DNA from: Devosia sp. SD17-2 | GTDB lineage: Bacteria > Pseudomonadota > Alphaproteobacteria > Rhizobiales > Devosiaceae | Direction of reading: 5' to 3' | Length of the DNA: 64,000 nucleotides | Assembly (NCBI RefSeq): GCF_029201565.1 | Contig: NZ_CP104002.1 | Span: 1,691,001-1,755,000, forward strand | Shown here: positions 56,953 through 64,000 of the stretch, one piece after another | Layout: every line of letters starts with the position of its first letter | Position numbering within the stretch: the stretch's first letter is position 1 | The notes under the pieces: model-generated | What the model was told of the DNA's origin: nothing | Databases searched by the model: none | What the model saw: the letters and a program-made list of their open reading frames with translations, nothing else | Made by a program: the position numbers and the translations under genes

Positions 56953-59154
56953 ATGGGTTTGACGGTCGCTATCGGGAATGCGCTTTCGGGCCTCAAGGCC
57001 AGCCAGACAGCGCTCGAGGTCATTTCCCGCAACATCTCCAATGCGGGTACGCCCGGCTACCACAAGCAGACGCTTAATGTTATCGAAGTGGGGCGTGGCG
57101 ACAACTCATATGTCCGCGCCGGCCAGGTCGACCGCGCCTTCGATACCATCCTGCAGAACTACTACACCAAGCAGGTGCCCGAGACCGCCTACTCGGCAAC
57201 GCGCGGCACCTTCCTTGATCGCCTGCAGACCGCACTGGGCAAGCCGGGTGGCGCAGGATCGCTCGACACCATGCTGGGCCATCTGCAGAACGCCCTCGAC
57301 GCTTTGGCGACCAGCCCCGATAACTACGCGGCGCGCGCCGATGTGGTCACGAAGGCTGGCGACATGGCCAGTACGCTCAACAAGCTCTCGCAAGAGGTGC
57401 AGTCCATGCGCCGCGAGACTGAAACGCGCATGGCCTCGAGCGTCGACCAGATCAACTCGATGTTGACCTCGCTCCGCGACGTCAATTTGGTGCTGGCCGA
57501 CTATGGTGTGGACCAAAACACCCGCAACAGCCTTTTGGACCAGCGCGACCGCCTCGTATCCGGCCTGTCCGAAATGATGGATCTTCGGGTTGATTACAAT
57601 CCCGATGGCACGGTGCGTCTCGCCACCAGATCTGGAGCTTCCATTCTCGACGTGCGTCCATCGCTCCTGCAGTTCGAGCAGGCCGGGTCGCTCACGCCAA
57701 CTTCAGAATTCAACATCGATGATAGCCAGAGCGGCGTCGGCAAGCTGATCCTCGAAACGCCCAACGGCACGCGCATTGACCTCGTCAAGGACGGTGCTAT
57801 CCGGTCCGGCACGCTCGGCGCGCTGATTGAACTGCGCGACACGACTTTGCAGGATGCGCAAAGGCAGCTCGACGATATCGCGGCCGCATTGGCGCAAGTG
57901 TTCTCGACGGTACAGCGTCCCGGTACGGTGACTGGCACGGGCGCGACAGTCGGAGCCGAAGACCGCGCTGCGATGCAGCCTGGTAACGACATGGTCATCG
58001 AGTATACCGACGCAGCGGGTATTGCGCGTCAGCTACGTCTGGTCAATGTTGCGAGCCCGGCCACGTCTCCCCGCAACTATGTCGATAGCAATGGTGCTCG
58101 TACAGTTGAAGTCAGTGCTTCCGGCGATATCGGTACGCTGCTGGACAACCTGACCGCTGCGGGCGTATCGGACCTGACCTTTGGCAAAAACGCAAAAGGT
58201 GGTTTGACGATTGCCGGTGCGGGAGGGGCCGCGGTAACCAAGGTCACATCCCGCACGACCGCTGATACCACCGCGACGAAGACTTGGCCGAGCACCATTT
58301 CTGCCAACGCCCTGGGCAGCGTCAGTGCTGGCGCCTTGGCTTCTGCAAAGCCAGGCGACCACATCTCGTTGGAATACGAAGTTGCTGGAACGCCGCTCAA
58401 GCTGACACTCGTCAACAGCTCTACCCCTTCCACCGCGCCCGCTACGGGGGCTCCGGATGAATTGATCGTGCGGGTGGACATGTCTGCCGGGGCCGCAGGT
58501 GTTAAGGCGCAGCTCGGCGCGTTGACGCCTCCACTGGCCCACCTGACATTTGACAGCGATGCCTCTGGCAATCTGACATGCGCCACGACGGCCCCCAACT
58601 CCCTGACTTCGCTTTCGACGACGACTACTAATGAGAGCGCCTACGGTCTTAACCTTTTCGTGGAGGCGAATGGCGAGGCATTTACCAACTCCTTGGCCGG
58701 TAAAGGGCAGAGGCTCGGTTTTGCCGGGCGTATCACAATCAACCCGGAGGTTGTCGCTGACAACAAGTTGCTTGTGAACTGGTCCGGCAGCGCAGCGTCG
58801 GGCGACAGCAAGCGGGCAGAATATCTCGTCGATCAGTTCAGCTCGCTGCGCTTCGGCTCGAACTCTACGGCAGGGGCCAAGAATGGCGGCTTCCGTATGG
58901 CCGGTACGCTGACCGATATGGTGAGCCAGATGGTCGAGTTCCAGGGGAGCAGCATTCAGACTGCGCTGGCCGCAGATGAGACTAACCGCGGGACGCTCGA
59001 CGCCATCACGTCGCGTATGGAAGCCAATTACGGGGTCGATATCAACGAAGAGGTCGCACGGCTCATGGAACTCCAGAATGCCTATGCCGCGAATGCGCGC
59101 GTGGCCTCAGTCGTGCAGGAACTGCTCGACACCCTCATGCAGTCGTTCAGGTAA
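56953..59154 (+). CDS. flgK: Flagellar hook-associated protein 1
   Basis: This 733-residue hook-filament junction protein begins LTVAIGNALSGLKASQTALEVISRNISNAGTPGYHKQ. The HAP1 stretch NYYTKQVPETAYSATRGTFLDRLQTALG follows, and the C-terminal helix reads EEVARLMELQNAYAANARVASVVQELLDTLMQSFR. It is longer than enteric FlgK because of the variable middle domain (about 380-600). AGGAG lies before ATG 56953; the frame is open to 56827. It lies 212 bp after flgE and 13 bp before flgL. Confidence 0.94.
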   Translation: MGLTVAIGNALSGLKASQTALEVISRNISNAGTPGYHKQTLNVIEVGRGDNSYVRAGQVDRAFDTILQNYYTKQVPETAYSATRGTFLDRLQTALGKPGGAGSLDTMLGHLQNALDALATSPDNYAARADVVTKAGDMASTLNKLSQEVQSMRRETETRMASSVDQINSMLTSLRDVNLVLADYGVDQNTRNSLLDQRDRLVSGLSEMMDLRVDYNPDGTVRLATRSGASILDVRPSLLQFEQAGSLTPTSEFNIDDSQSGVGKLILETPNGTRIDLVKDGAIRSGTLGALIELRDTTLQDAQRQLDDIAAALAQVFSTVQRPGTVTGTGATVGAEDRAAMQPGNDMVIEYTDAAGIARQLRLVNVASPATSPRNYVDSNGARTVEVSASGDIGTLLDNLTAAGVSDLTFGKNAKGGLTIAGAGGAAVTKVTSRTTADTTATKTWPSTISANALGSVSAGALASAKPGDHISLEYEVAGTPLKLTLVNSSTPSTAPATGAPDELIVRVDMSAGAAGVKAQLGALTPPLAHLTFDSDASGNLTCATTAPNSLTSLSTTTTNESAYGLNLFVEANGEAFTNSLAGKGQRLGFAGRITINPEVVADNKLLVNWSGSAASGDSKRAEYLVDQFSSLRFGSNSTAGAKNGGFRMAGTLTDMVSQMVEFQGSSIQTALAADETNRGTLDAITSRMEANYGVDINEEVARLMELQNAYAANARVASVVQELLDTLMQSFR

Positions 59155-59167
59155 AGGGTTGCGATAA

Positions 59168-61384
59168 ATGCTGATCAACAAGTCCATGTATCCGGTCAAG
59201 GCCGGCTATAGCGCGATCTCAACCATGCAGGGCCAGCTGGGCAAGCTGCAGACGCAGCTGGGTAACGGGCAGAAAGCACAGACCCTGGCCGAGATGGGCA
59301 ATGACCGCAAGGTCTCCCTGGCGACGCGGATGCGCCTGACAAAGCTCGAGTCGTTCGCGGCCAATATCGATACCGTCAATCTGCGGCTGAGCTTTCTCGA
59401 TCAGGCCTTTACCTCGCTTAACAGCCTCAAGTCCGAAACCCGCAACTCGGCGACGCCCACCAGCTTCGGCGAAAACGGCCTCGTCATGGCGAGCCTTCAG
59501 AAGGACTCCGAGAACCGCCTCTCACAGCTCCTAGAGACTCTCAACCTGAGTGTCGCCGGACGTTACATGATGGGTGGAAACAAGACGGACGCTCCACCGG
59601 TCAAGTCGATGGACCTGATCATGAACGGGCAGGGCGCCCAGGCCGGCTACCGGACCGTCGTTAATGAGCGCAACAGCGCCGATATGGGCGCGGCCGAGAA
59701 TGTAAAGCTCAGCGGCCTGGCACTGCCGCAGACCACCATTCGTGGACCCCACGGCAACTACCTCACCATGTCGTCCACCATGTTCGACAAGCTGGGCTAT
59801 GAAATCATCTCGATTTCTGGGAACGACGACAACATCAAGACCAATGGACCGACCAGGAACCCGATTAACCAGACGGCCTCCCTTGCGTCTCAGCCCGCCG
59901 CTGACACAGAATTCACGGTCAACCTCACCAAACTCGATGGTACAAAGCTTGGGCCGCTTACTTTCAAAGCAGTGAGCGGAACACCTACTGCGGGTGCCAC
60001 GCCGGTCGAATTCTCAATCGATCCGACCAGCACGGATAATACCGCGAAGAACTTTCACGAGGCGCTCATCGCCCAGACCGGCGTCGGCGATCTCGACGCT
60101 TTCAGTTCCGTTTCGGTCAGCAATACCGGCACAGTACCCAATCTGATGAAGGTGACCGGCGATGCTGATGGCTCGCTGCAAGTCGGCCTGAAGTTCACGG
60201 ATCTGCCGACAGTGGGCGAAGCAGTTCGCATCGGCATCAAGAAGCCAGGTGGCACCGTTGAAACCATTGAACTGATTGCCCGTGATCCCGCCTCCACAGT
60301 TCCCAGGAAGGCGAATGAATATAACATTGGTGCCGATCGACGGGAGACAATGGAGAACCTCCAGACCGCGCTGCGTGCACAGGTAGGCGAGCTGCGTGCT
60401 GACGTGCAGAACGGCCGGCTCGAAGTTCTCAATACGCCTGACGAGAAAGTGACGATCCGTAAAAATACGGCAGTAGAGTTTGGTTTCTCACAACTCACGG
60501 CCGCTTCCACGACTGGTCACAACATCAAGGTCTCTACGACCAGCGCCTCCGGTGTCCAGTCGCTCGGCGTTGAGTTCGTCGGCGAGGTGAGGCCGGGCGA
60601 GTCTGTGACCTTCAGCGTAACGATGCCTGACGGTTCGACTTCCGAGATTTCGCTGAGCGCGGTGACGGGCACACCTGGAATTGGTCAGTTCAAGATTGGC
60701 GACTCCAACGCGGCAAACGGACGAAATTTCGCAGCAGCGCTCAAGGTCAAGCTTGACGACGTTGTCAAGACGGAACTGAAATCGGCATCGATCTATGCGG
60801 CTGCCAATGACTTCTTTTCCGCCGATGGCGTACCAAGGCGCGTCAACGGGAACCCTGCTGAAGCTGCGACGACCATGCGTACCGGAAGTGCCGCAGATAC
60901 CGTGATCTGGTACACGGGCGAAGTCAGCTCGACGAACCCGCGCTTATCCGCCACTGCCCAGGTGGATGATGCAACCAGGGTCGGCTACGGCGTTCGCGCC
61001 AACGAAGATGGGTTGCTGGCTATGGTGAAGACACTGGCGGCCATGAGCGTTTCTGAATATCGAAACGACGATCCCACTTCCAAGGCACGGTTTACTGCCA
61101 TGGTCGAGCGGCAGATGAAGTCCATGTCGTCCGACACGGCGACCAATGAAGGGTCGGTCGAACGCATCGCGCTCGAGCTCGGCGTCACCAAATCGACCGT
61201 CGGCCGCGCGTCGGAGCGCAACATTGCTTATTCCGGTCAACTCGCGTCCCTGCTCAGCGATGTCGAGACTGTCACTATGGAAGAAACGGCAATGCAGCTC
61301 CTGGCGCTGAAGACGCGTCTCGAGGCTAGCTATTCGGCCACTGCTCAAATCGCCAACCTGAGCCTCGTGAACTATCTGAAATAG
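59168..61384 (+). CDS. flgL: Flagellar hook-associated protein 3-like, unusually long
   Basis: The 738-residue product has flagellin/HAP3-type ends: MYPVKAGYSAISTMQGQLGKLQTQLGNGQKAQTLAEMGNDRKVSLATRMRL at the start and ALELGVTKSTVGRASERNIAYSGQLASLLSDVETVTMEETAMQLLALKTRLEASYSATAQIANLSLVNYL at the end. Between them is an insert of roughly 400 residues, rich in Thr/Ser/Gly, against about 300 residues total in enteric FlgL. Two similar beta modules seem present (about 250-330 and 470-560, each with S-G-T-P). A strong terminator follows. Confidence 0.88.
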   Translation: MLINKSMYPVKAGYSAISTMQGQLGKLQTQLGNGQKAQTLAEMGNDRKVSLATRMRLTKLESFAANIDTVNLRLSFLDQAFTSLNSLKSETRNSATPTSFGENGLVMASLQKDSENRLSQLLETLNLSVAGRYMMGGNKTDAPPVKSMDLIMNGQGAQAGYRTVVNERNSADMGAAENVKLSGLALPQTTIRGPHGNYLTMSSTMFDKLGYEIISISGNDDNIKTNGPTRNPINQTASLASQPAADTEFTVNLTKLDGTKLGPLTFKAVSGTPTAGATPVEFSIDPTSTDNTAKNFHEALIAQTGVGDLDAFSSVSVSNTGTVPNLMKVTGDADGSLQVGLKFTDLPTVGEAVRIGIKKPGGTVETIELIARDPASTVPRKANEYNIGADRRETMENLQTALRAQVGELRADVQNGRLEVLNTPDEKVTIRKNTAVEFGFSQLTAASTTGHNIKVSTTSASGVQSLGVEFVGEVRPGESVTFSVTMPDGSTSEISLSAVTGTPGIGQFKIGDSNAANGRNFAAALKVKLDDVVKTELKSASIYAAANDFFSADGVPRRVNGNPAEAATTMRTGSAADTVIWYTGEVSSTNPRLSATAQVDDATRVGYGVRANEDGLLAMVKTLAAMSVSEYRNDDPTSKARFTAMVERQMKSMSSDTATNEGSVERIALELGVTKSTVGRASERNIAYSGQLASLLSDVETVTMEETAMQLLALKTRLEASYSATAQIANLSLVNYLK

Positions 61385-61434
61385 CCGATTGGCCGGCGCC
61401 AGAAGGCGCCTTGTCGGCCAGGACGGCCAATTCG

Positions 61435-61462
61435 AAGCGGGGTGGAAACACCCCGCTTTTTT
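61435..61462 (+). terminator. Rho-independent terminator after flgL
   Basis: AGCGGGGTG and CACCCCGCT pair around GAAA, followed by TTTTT. Confidence 0.92.
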
Positions 61463-61495
61463 GCGCCTTCCGTTCGGAGCCCTGTGGCAGAGGCC

Positions 61496-61527
61496 AAAAA
61501 AAAGCCCCCGGTTGGTTCCGGAGGCTC
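61496..61527 (-). terminator. Minus-strand terminator after flaF
   Basis: On the minus strand GCCTCCGG and CCGGGGGC pair around AACCAA, followed by eight T residues, 42 bp after the flaF stop. Confidence 0.9.
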
Positions 61528-61568
61528 TATGAAACTGTCGCGTCGAGGCGACCGCAATTAGGAGAGGT

Positions 61569-61943
61569 TTATTCCTCGCCCGCGCCACGCAGGCCAGCGG
61601 CCAGCTGGCGGTTGATGTTGATCAGCGGCAGCAACTTGGCCTTGTTGGGCTCCATGTGCAGCTCGCGCGTCTCGTTCATCACGAACAGGCCGAGATTGGC
61701 AATGTTCTGACGCACGGGAGCCGGAAGAGGGTTGTCCTCACGGGTCACCGAGGTCAGGAAAATGTTCCAGATGCGGCGGTTGAACAGCAGGGCGTCATTC
61801 AGGCTATCCTGCTTGAGGTCCCACGCATCGTGAATGAGTTGGAGATTGGCAGCTGCCCGCGACAGCAAATTGGCTTCGCGGTCACGCGGGGCTTCCGTCT
61901 TGCGGGCTACCTGTTGGTATGCCTGCGCTCCCTGATGATACAT
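61569..61943 (-). CDS. flaF: Flagellar biosynthesis regulator FlaF
   Basis: This 124-residue protein has the FlaF pattern YHQGAQAYQQVARKTEAPRDREANLLSRAAANLQ, DDALLFNRRIWNIF-like NDALLFNRRIWNIFLTSV and ENPLPAPVRQNIANLGLFV-like DNPLPAPVRQNIANLGLFV. In Caulobacter FlaF is needed for flagellin translation and works against FlbT. ATG 61943 is chosen over TTG 61949. It begins 62 bp inside the end of flbT on the same strand. Confidence 0.93.
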   Translation of the reverse strand: MYHQGAQAYQQVARKTEAPRDREANLLSRAAANLQLIHDAWDLKQDSLNDALLFNRRIWNIFLTSVTREDNPLPAPVRQNIANLGLFVMNETRELHMEPNKAKLLPLININRQLAAGLRGAGEE

Positions 61944-62319
61944 TTGCAAGAAGGTCCTGTTCGTATTGGATTAGTTTCCGGGCTGCCTTGAGAGCTTTGT
62001 ACAGCTCGCCGGTTAAAATCTCGTTGTTAATGCCATTAATCAGCGTGATCATTGACGGCGCTGCAGTGATTATCTCATTGACAAGATGGAAATATTCCTC
62101 CCGCAACCGAGCAGTGTCGTCCTCCAGATACATGAGCTGAACGGCCAGGTAGATGCGCTTGGCTGGCGTGTCTGCTGTGGAGACGGTCAGGATGTCCTTT
62201 TCGCGCAGGATAGGGGCCTTGCCATCGATGAAGAGCCGCGTGCGCTGATCGGAATTGGTGATGATGCACTGACCGATGATCAGTCGCTCGCCTGGCTTGA
62301 GCTCGACTTTGAGGGACAT
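61882..62319 (-). CDS. flbT: Flagellar biosynthesis repressor FlbT
   Basis: This 145-residue protein has the FlbT signature LKVELKPGERLIIGQCIITNSDQRTRLFIDGKAPILREKDIL and the helical half RIYLAVQLMYLEDDTARLREEYFHLVNEI. FlbT binds the 5' leader of flagellin mRNA and lowers its stability in Caulobacter. The C-terminus (NVSSGSAGIPTGSPQDGSPA) is disordered and overlaps flaF by 62 bp. It is divergent from fliC. Confidence 0.94.
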   Translation of the reverse strand: MSLKVELKPGERLIIGQCIITNSDQRTRLFIDGKAPILREKDILTVSTADTPAKRIYLAVQLMYLEDDTARLREEYFHLVNEIITAAPSMITLINGINNEILTGELYKALKAARKLIQYEQDLLANVSSGSAGIPTGSPQDGSPA

Positions 62320-62707
62320 GGCTTTTTCTTCCTATTCTGGGAATGCCGCCGATCTTCAGGCGGTCTTGATAAGCGGTAGCAGCGGAAATCGGCTGGCGCC
62401 AGTCATTTGGCGGCGCGGGCTCAGGCCCCTTATGGCAGACTCCGCTTAATGTGAGCTTCACGAGTGAAAATGGCAGCCATGTGGCCCGGCCGGACGATGC
62501 TCGTTTCTTCCACCAATCAATACTGGTGCTTGTAGCGCCCCGGTCTCCTGCAGTTCCGGGGGCCACGGTGTGCCCGCGAAATTCGATAAAACTTGAATTA
62601 AATCGCGCCTTTTGCCGAGAGGGGCGCGCAGCATTTGGACCCTAAACCTGTTCTCGCCGGCAAGGAAAGCCGGAAGAAAAAAAACTCTGGAACAGGAAGT
62701 CCAAACA
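62320..62707. other. Divergent flbT-fliC intergenic region (388 bp)
   Basis: This gap holds the promoters for flbT and flagellin. The stretch 62580-62610 is AT-rich. No sigma-54 site as good as that of flgE is seen. CCGGC/GCCGG (62657-62661 and 62669-62673) forms a small hairpin 34 bp before the fliC ATG, where a FlbT-type leader element would be expected. No further gene is supported. Confidence 0.4.
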
Positions 62708-63505
62708 ATGAGCGCAGTAAATCTCTCGTCCTCCGCCCGCTCGGGTCTCTCGGTCCTGCGTAGTGTTGCAGATCAGATGGAAGTAACCCAGAAGCGCCTG
62801 GCGACCGGCAAGGCTGTCAATAGTGCCGTCGATAATGCGTCGAGGTTCTTTTCTGCGTCCAAGATGGATGCCCGTGCTGCTTCGATTGACAATCTCATGG
62901 AAGGCGTGACCGTCGCACAGACCACTCTGAAGGCTGCTGGCGAAGGCATCAAGGGTATTCAGGGCGTGATCAAGCAGGCGCGCGCCCTTACAGGCCAGGC
63001 GCTGGCATCGGACACTGCTACCCGCAAGGTTCTCGCTGAACAGTTCAATACGTTGGCGGCAGAAGTGACAAAGCTGGTGGCAGATTCCAAAGTTAACGGA
63101 TCGAACCTTCTGGCTGGCAATAGTATCTCTGTTGTCCTCAACGAAGACGGCACGAGCAAGGTGGACATCGCAGGCTTCAGCATCACCACCTTCGATGACG
63201 CCGAAAACAACTGGGCAACGGTAGACGATATCACGGCGTCCGTGGATGCGCTGACAACTCTTTCAACTGACCTGGAGACCGATGCTGCCAAGTTTGGCTC
63301 CAGCCAGTCGCTGATCGACGTCCGCAAGGACTTCAACGCTGCTCTCTCGAACCTGCTCAAGTCCGGTTCGAATGATCTGACCGCCGCCGACATGGACCAG
63401 GAAGCTGCCAACCTCATGGCACTCCAGACCCGCCAGCAGATGGCTGCGACTGCCCTCTCGATCATGCAGTCGAGCGAAAGCACCGCCCTGCGCCTGCTGC
63501 GTTAA
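62708..63505 (+). CDS. fliC: Flagellin
   Basis: This 265-residue flagellin has conserved D0/D1 helices at both ends: LSSSARSGLSVLRSVADQMEVTQKRLATGKAVNSAVDNASRFFSASKMDARAASIDNLMEGVTVAQTTLKAA and the C-terminal DMDQEAANLMALQTRQQMAATALSIMQSSESTALRLLR. It has only a short variable middle and lacks outer domains, as is common in alphaproteobacteria. ATG 62708 has AGGAAG before it; the frame is open to 62612. A strong terminator follows. Confidence 0.95.
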   Translation: MSAVNLSSSARSGLSVLRSVADQMEVTQKRLATGKAVNSAVDNASRFFSASKMDARAASIDNLMEGVTVAQTTLKAAGEGIKGIQGVIKQARALTGQALASDTATRKVLAEQFNTLAAEVTKLVADSKVNGSNLLAGNSISVVLNEDGTSKVDIAGFSITTFDDAENNWATVDDITASVDALTTLSTDLETDAAKFGSSQSLIDVRKDFNAALSNLLKSGSNDLTAADMDQEAANLMALQTRQQMAATALSIMQSSESTALRLLR

Positions 63506-63528
63506 TCGCCTGACGCCTACCCTGAACT

Positions 63529-63557
63529 GGCCCGCCATCCTGGCGGGCCTTTTTGTT
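63529..63557 (+). terminator. Rho-independent terminator after fliC
   Basis: GGCCCGCCA and TGGCGGGCC form a 9-bp stem around TCC, followed by TTTTTG. Confidence 0.93.
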
Positions 63558-63572
63558 TTCGGCCTCCTGAAC

Positions 63573-63611
63573 ACAGAACAAAGCCCCGGGCAGAATTCTG
63601 CGCCGGGGCTT
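63573..63611 (-). terminator. Minus-strand terminator of the last gene
   Basis: On the minus strand AAGCCCCGG and CCGGGGCTT pair, with the palindrome GCAGAATTCTGC inside the loop, followed by TGTTCTG. It lies just after the stop of the gene at 63634. Confidence 0.7.
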
Positions 63612-63633
63612 GGGTCGATTTGGCCGCCTGATG

Positions 63634-64000
63634 TCAGATCGTCTTGTCGGCGAGGCGGAAGGCTGTCTCCGGTGGGGCCCATTCGCGGTTGAGCTTACGG
63701 GCAATCTCGTATGGAGAAAGCGGGCGGTTCTCGCTCAATAGTGCAGCTTCGAACAGGGTTTCGGGCGGTAGCCCTTCCGGTTGGTCGCCATCGACGAGCA
63801 TCGTGTCCGGCTGGTCAGAGTGCCGTGAAGGCGGTCTGTCCTGATGTTGGGTGTCCGGGCGCTTATATTGGCGCATATGTCTGGGATGGTGCGGCGAAAA
63901 TCCGATACTCATCGTATCAGGTCGCGGCGCTATTCTGGCGCTCATGATGTCCTGTCCCGGAGCCACAATTGGCCATTGGCAGGCTATCGCTTCGCGTTCT
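63634..64000 (-). CDS. Hypothetical protein, possibly 5' truncated by the window edge
   Basis: The frame stays open to the right edge of the window, so the gene may start outside it; a GTG at 63966 would give 110 residues. The N-terminal part is His/Pro/Arg/Asp-rich and looks disordered. The last 60 residues (GLPPETLFEAALLSENRPLSPYEIARKLNREWAPPETAFRLADKTI) look folded and helical. No family is recognised. A terminator right after the stop supports a real gene, and the site next to flagellin may hint at a motility link. Confidence 0.55.
   Translation of the reverse strand, partial: EREAIACQWPIVAPGQDIMSARIAPRPDTMSIGFSPHHPRHMRQYKRPDTQHQDRPPSRHSDQPDTMLVDGDQPEGLPPETLFEAALLSENRPLSPYEIARKLNREWAPPETAFRLADKTI

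Noticed and set aside
62430..62450. Sigma-54-like TGGCAGACTCCGCTTA upstream of fliC
   Set aside because: The GG to GC spacing is two bases short of the required distance.

Overview
The window reads as a chromosomal segment of a GC-rich alphaproteobacterium of the Hyphomicrobiales (Rhizobiales), most like Devosia or a close relative. Evidence: a giant Growth Pole Ring (GPR/RgsE)-type protein of budding, polar-growing rhizobia; the flagellar regulators FlaF and FlbT; a cysG-DUF2849-cysI sulfur block; the MetA-type homoserine acyltransferase; and RIME-like intergenic palindromes. The genus is an inference.

Layout. 0-9.9 kb: the end of a glycoside hydrolase, a TetR regulator cotranscribed with ilvC, a GFA/UPF0303/PhzF trio, a leucine-rich leader-like small ORF followed by leuA, then a GNAT, an exo/endonuclease-fold membrane protein and a HisC-like aminotransferase. 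9.9-10.4 kb: two identical tRNA-Lys(CTT) genes in a tandem duplication, each with its own terminator. 10.5-19.8 kb: one minus-strand operon with a peptide-type ABC importer at its 5' end and, downstream, an intact catabolic module (MaoC-like hydratase, two class III CoA-transferases, SnoaL/NTF2-like protein). The first four transporter genes carry six apparent frameshifts, so the importer looks dead unless these are sequencing errors. 20-30 kb: TerC, a FemAB-like transferase with a polysaccharide flippase, acetyl-CoA synthetase, an exported GH3 hydrolase, an LpxH-like phosphoesterase and an MFS transporter.

30.2-31.7 kb: an IS1182-family element inserted into the bidirectional terminator between the MFS gene and the 2,165-residue GPR-like protein. 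The hairpin target is duplicated, and the element carries inward-facing terminators at both ends. 38.6-42.7 kb: an Hpt protein, release factor 3, a methyltransferase and an adrenodoxin-type ferredoxin. 42.9-49.4 kb: assimilatory sulfate reduction (siroheme synthase, DUF2849, sulfite reductase, a CysH-DUF934 fusion), then a ferredoxin-NADP reductase and a second ferredoxin that could supply electrons. 49.4-55 kb: an HxlR regulator with a clear operator beside a nonsense-interrupted FMN reductase, the YcjX/YcjF pair, metA and an unknown P-loop protein.

55-64 kb: flagellar genes flgE (perfect sigma-54 promoter), flgK, an unusually long flgL, flaF/flbT on the opposite strand, and flagellin.

The most interesting points are the putative leuA attenuator, the IS/terminator replacement, the hendecad-repeat giant protein, the CysH-DUF934 fusion, the CoA-transferase pair in which one partner lacks the catalytic Asp, and the decayed importer upstream of an intact catabolic module.
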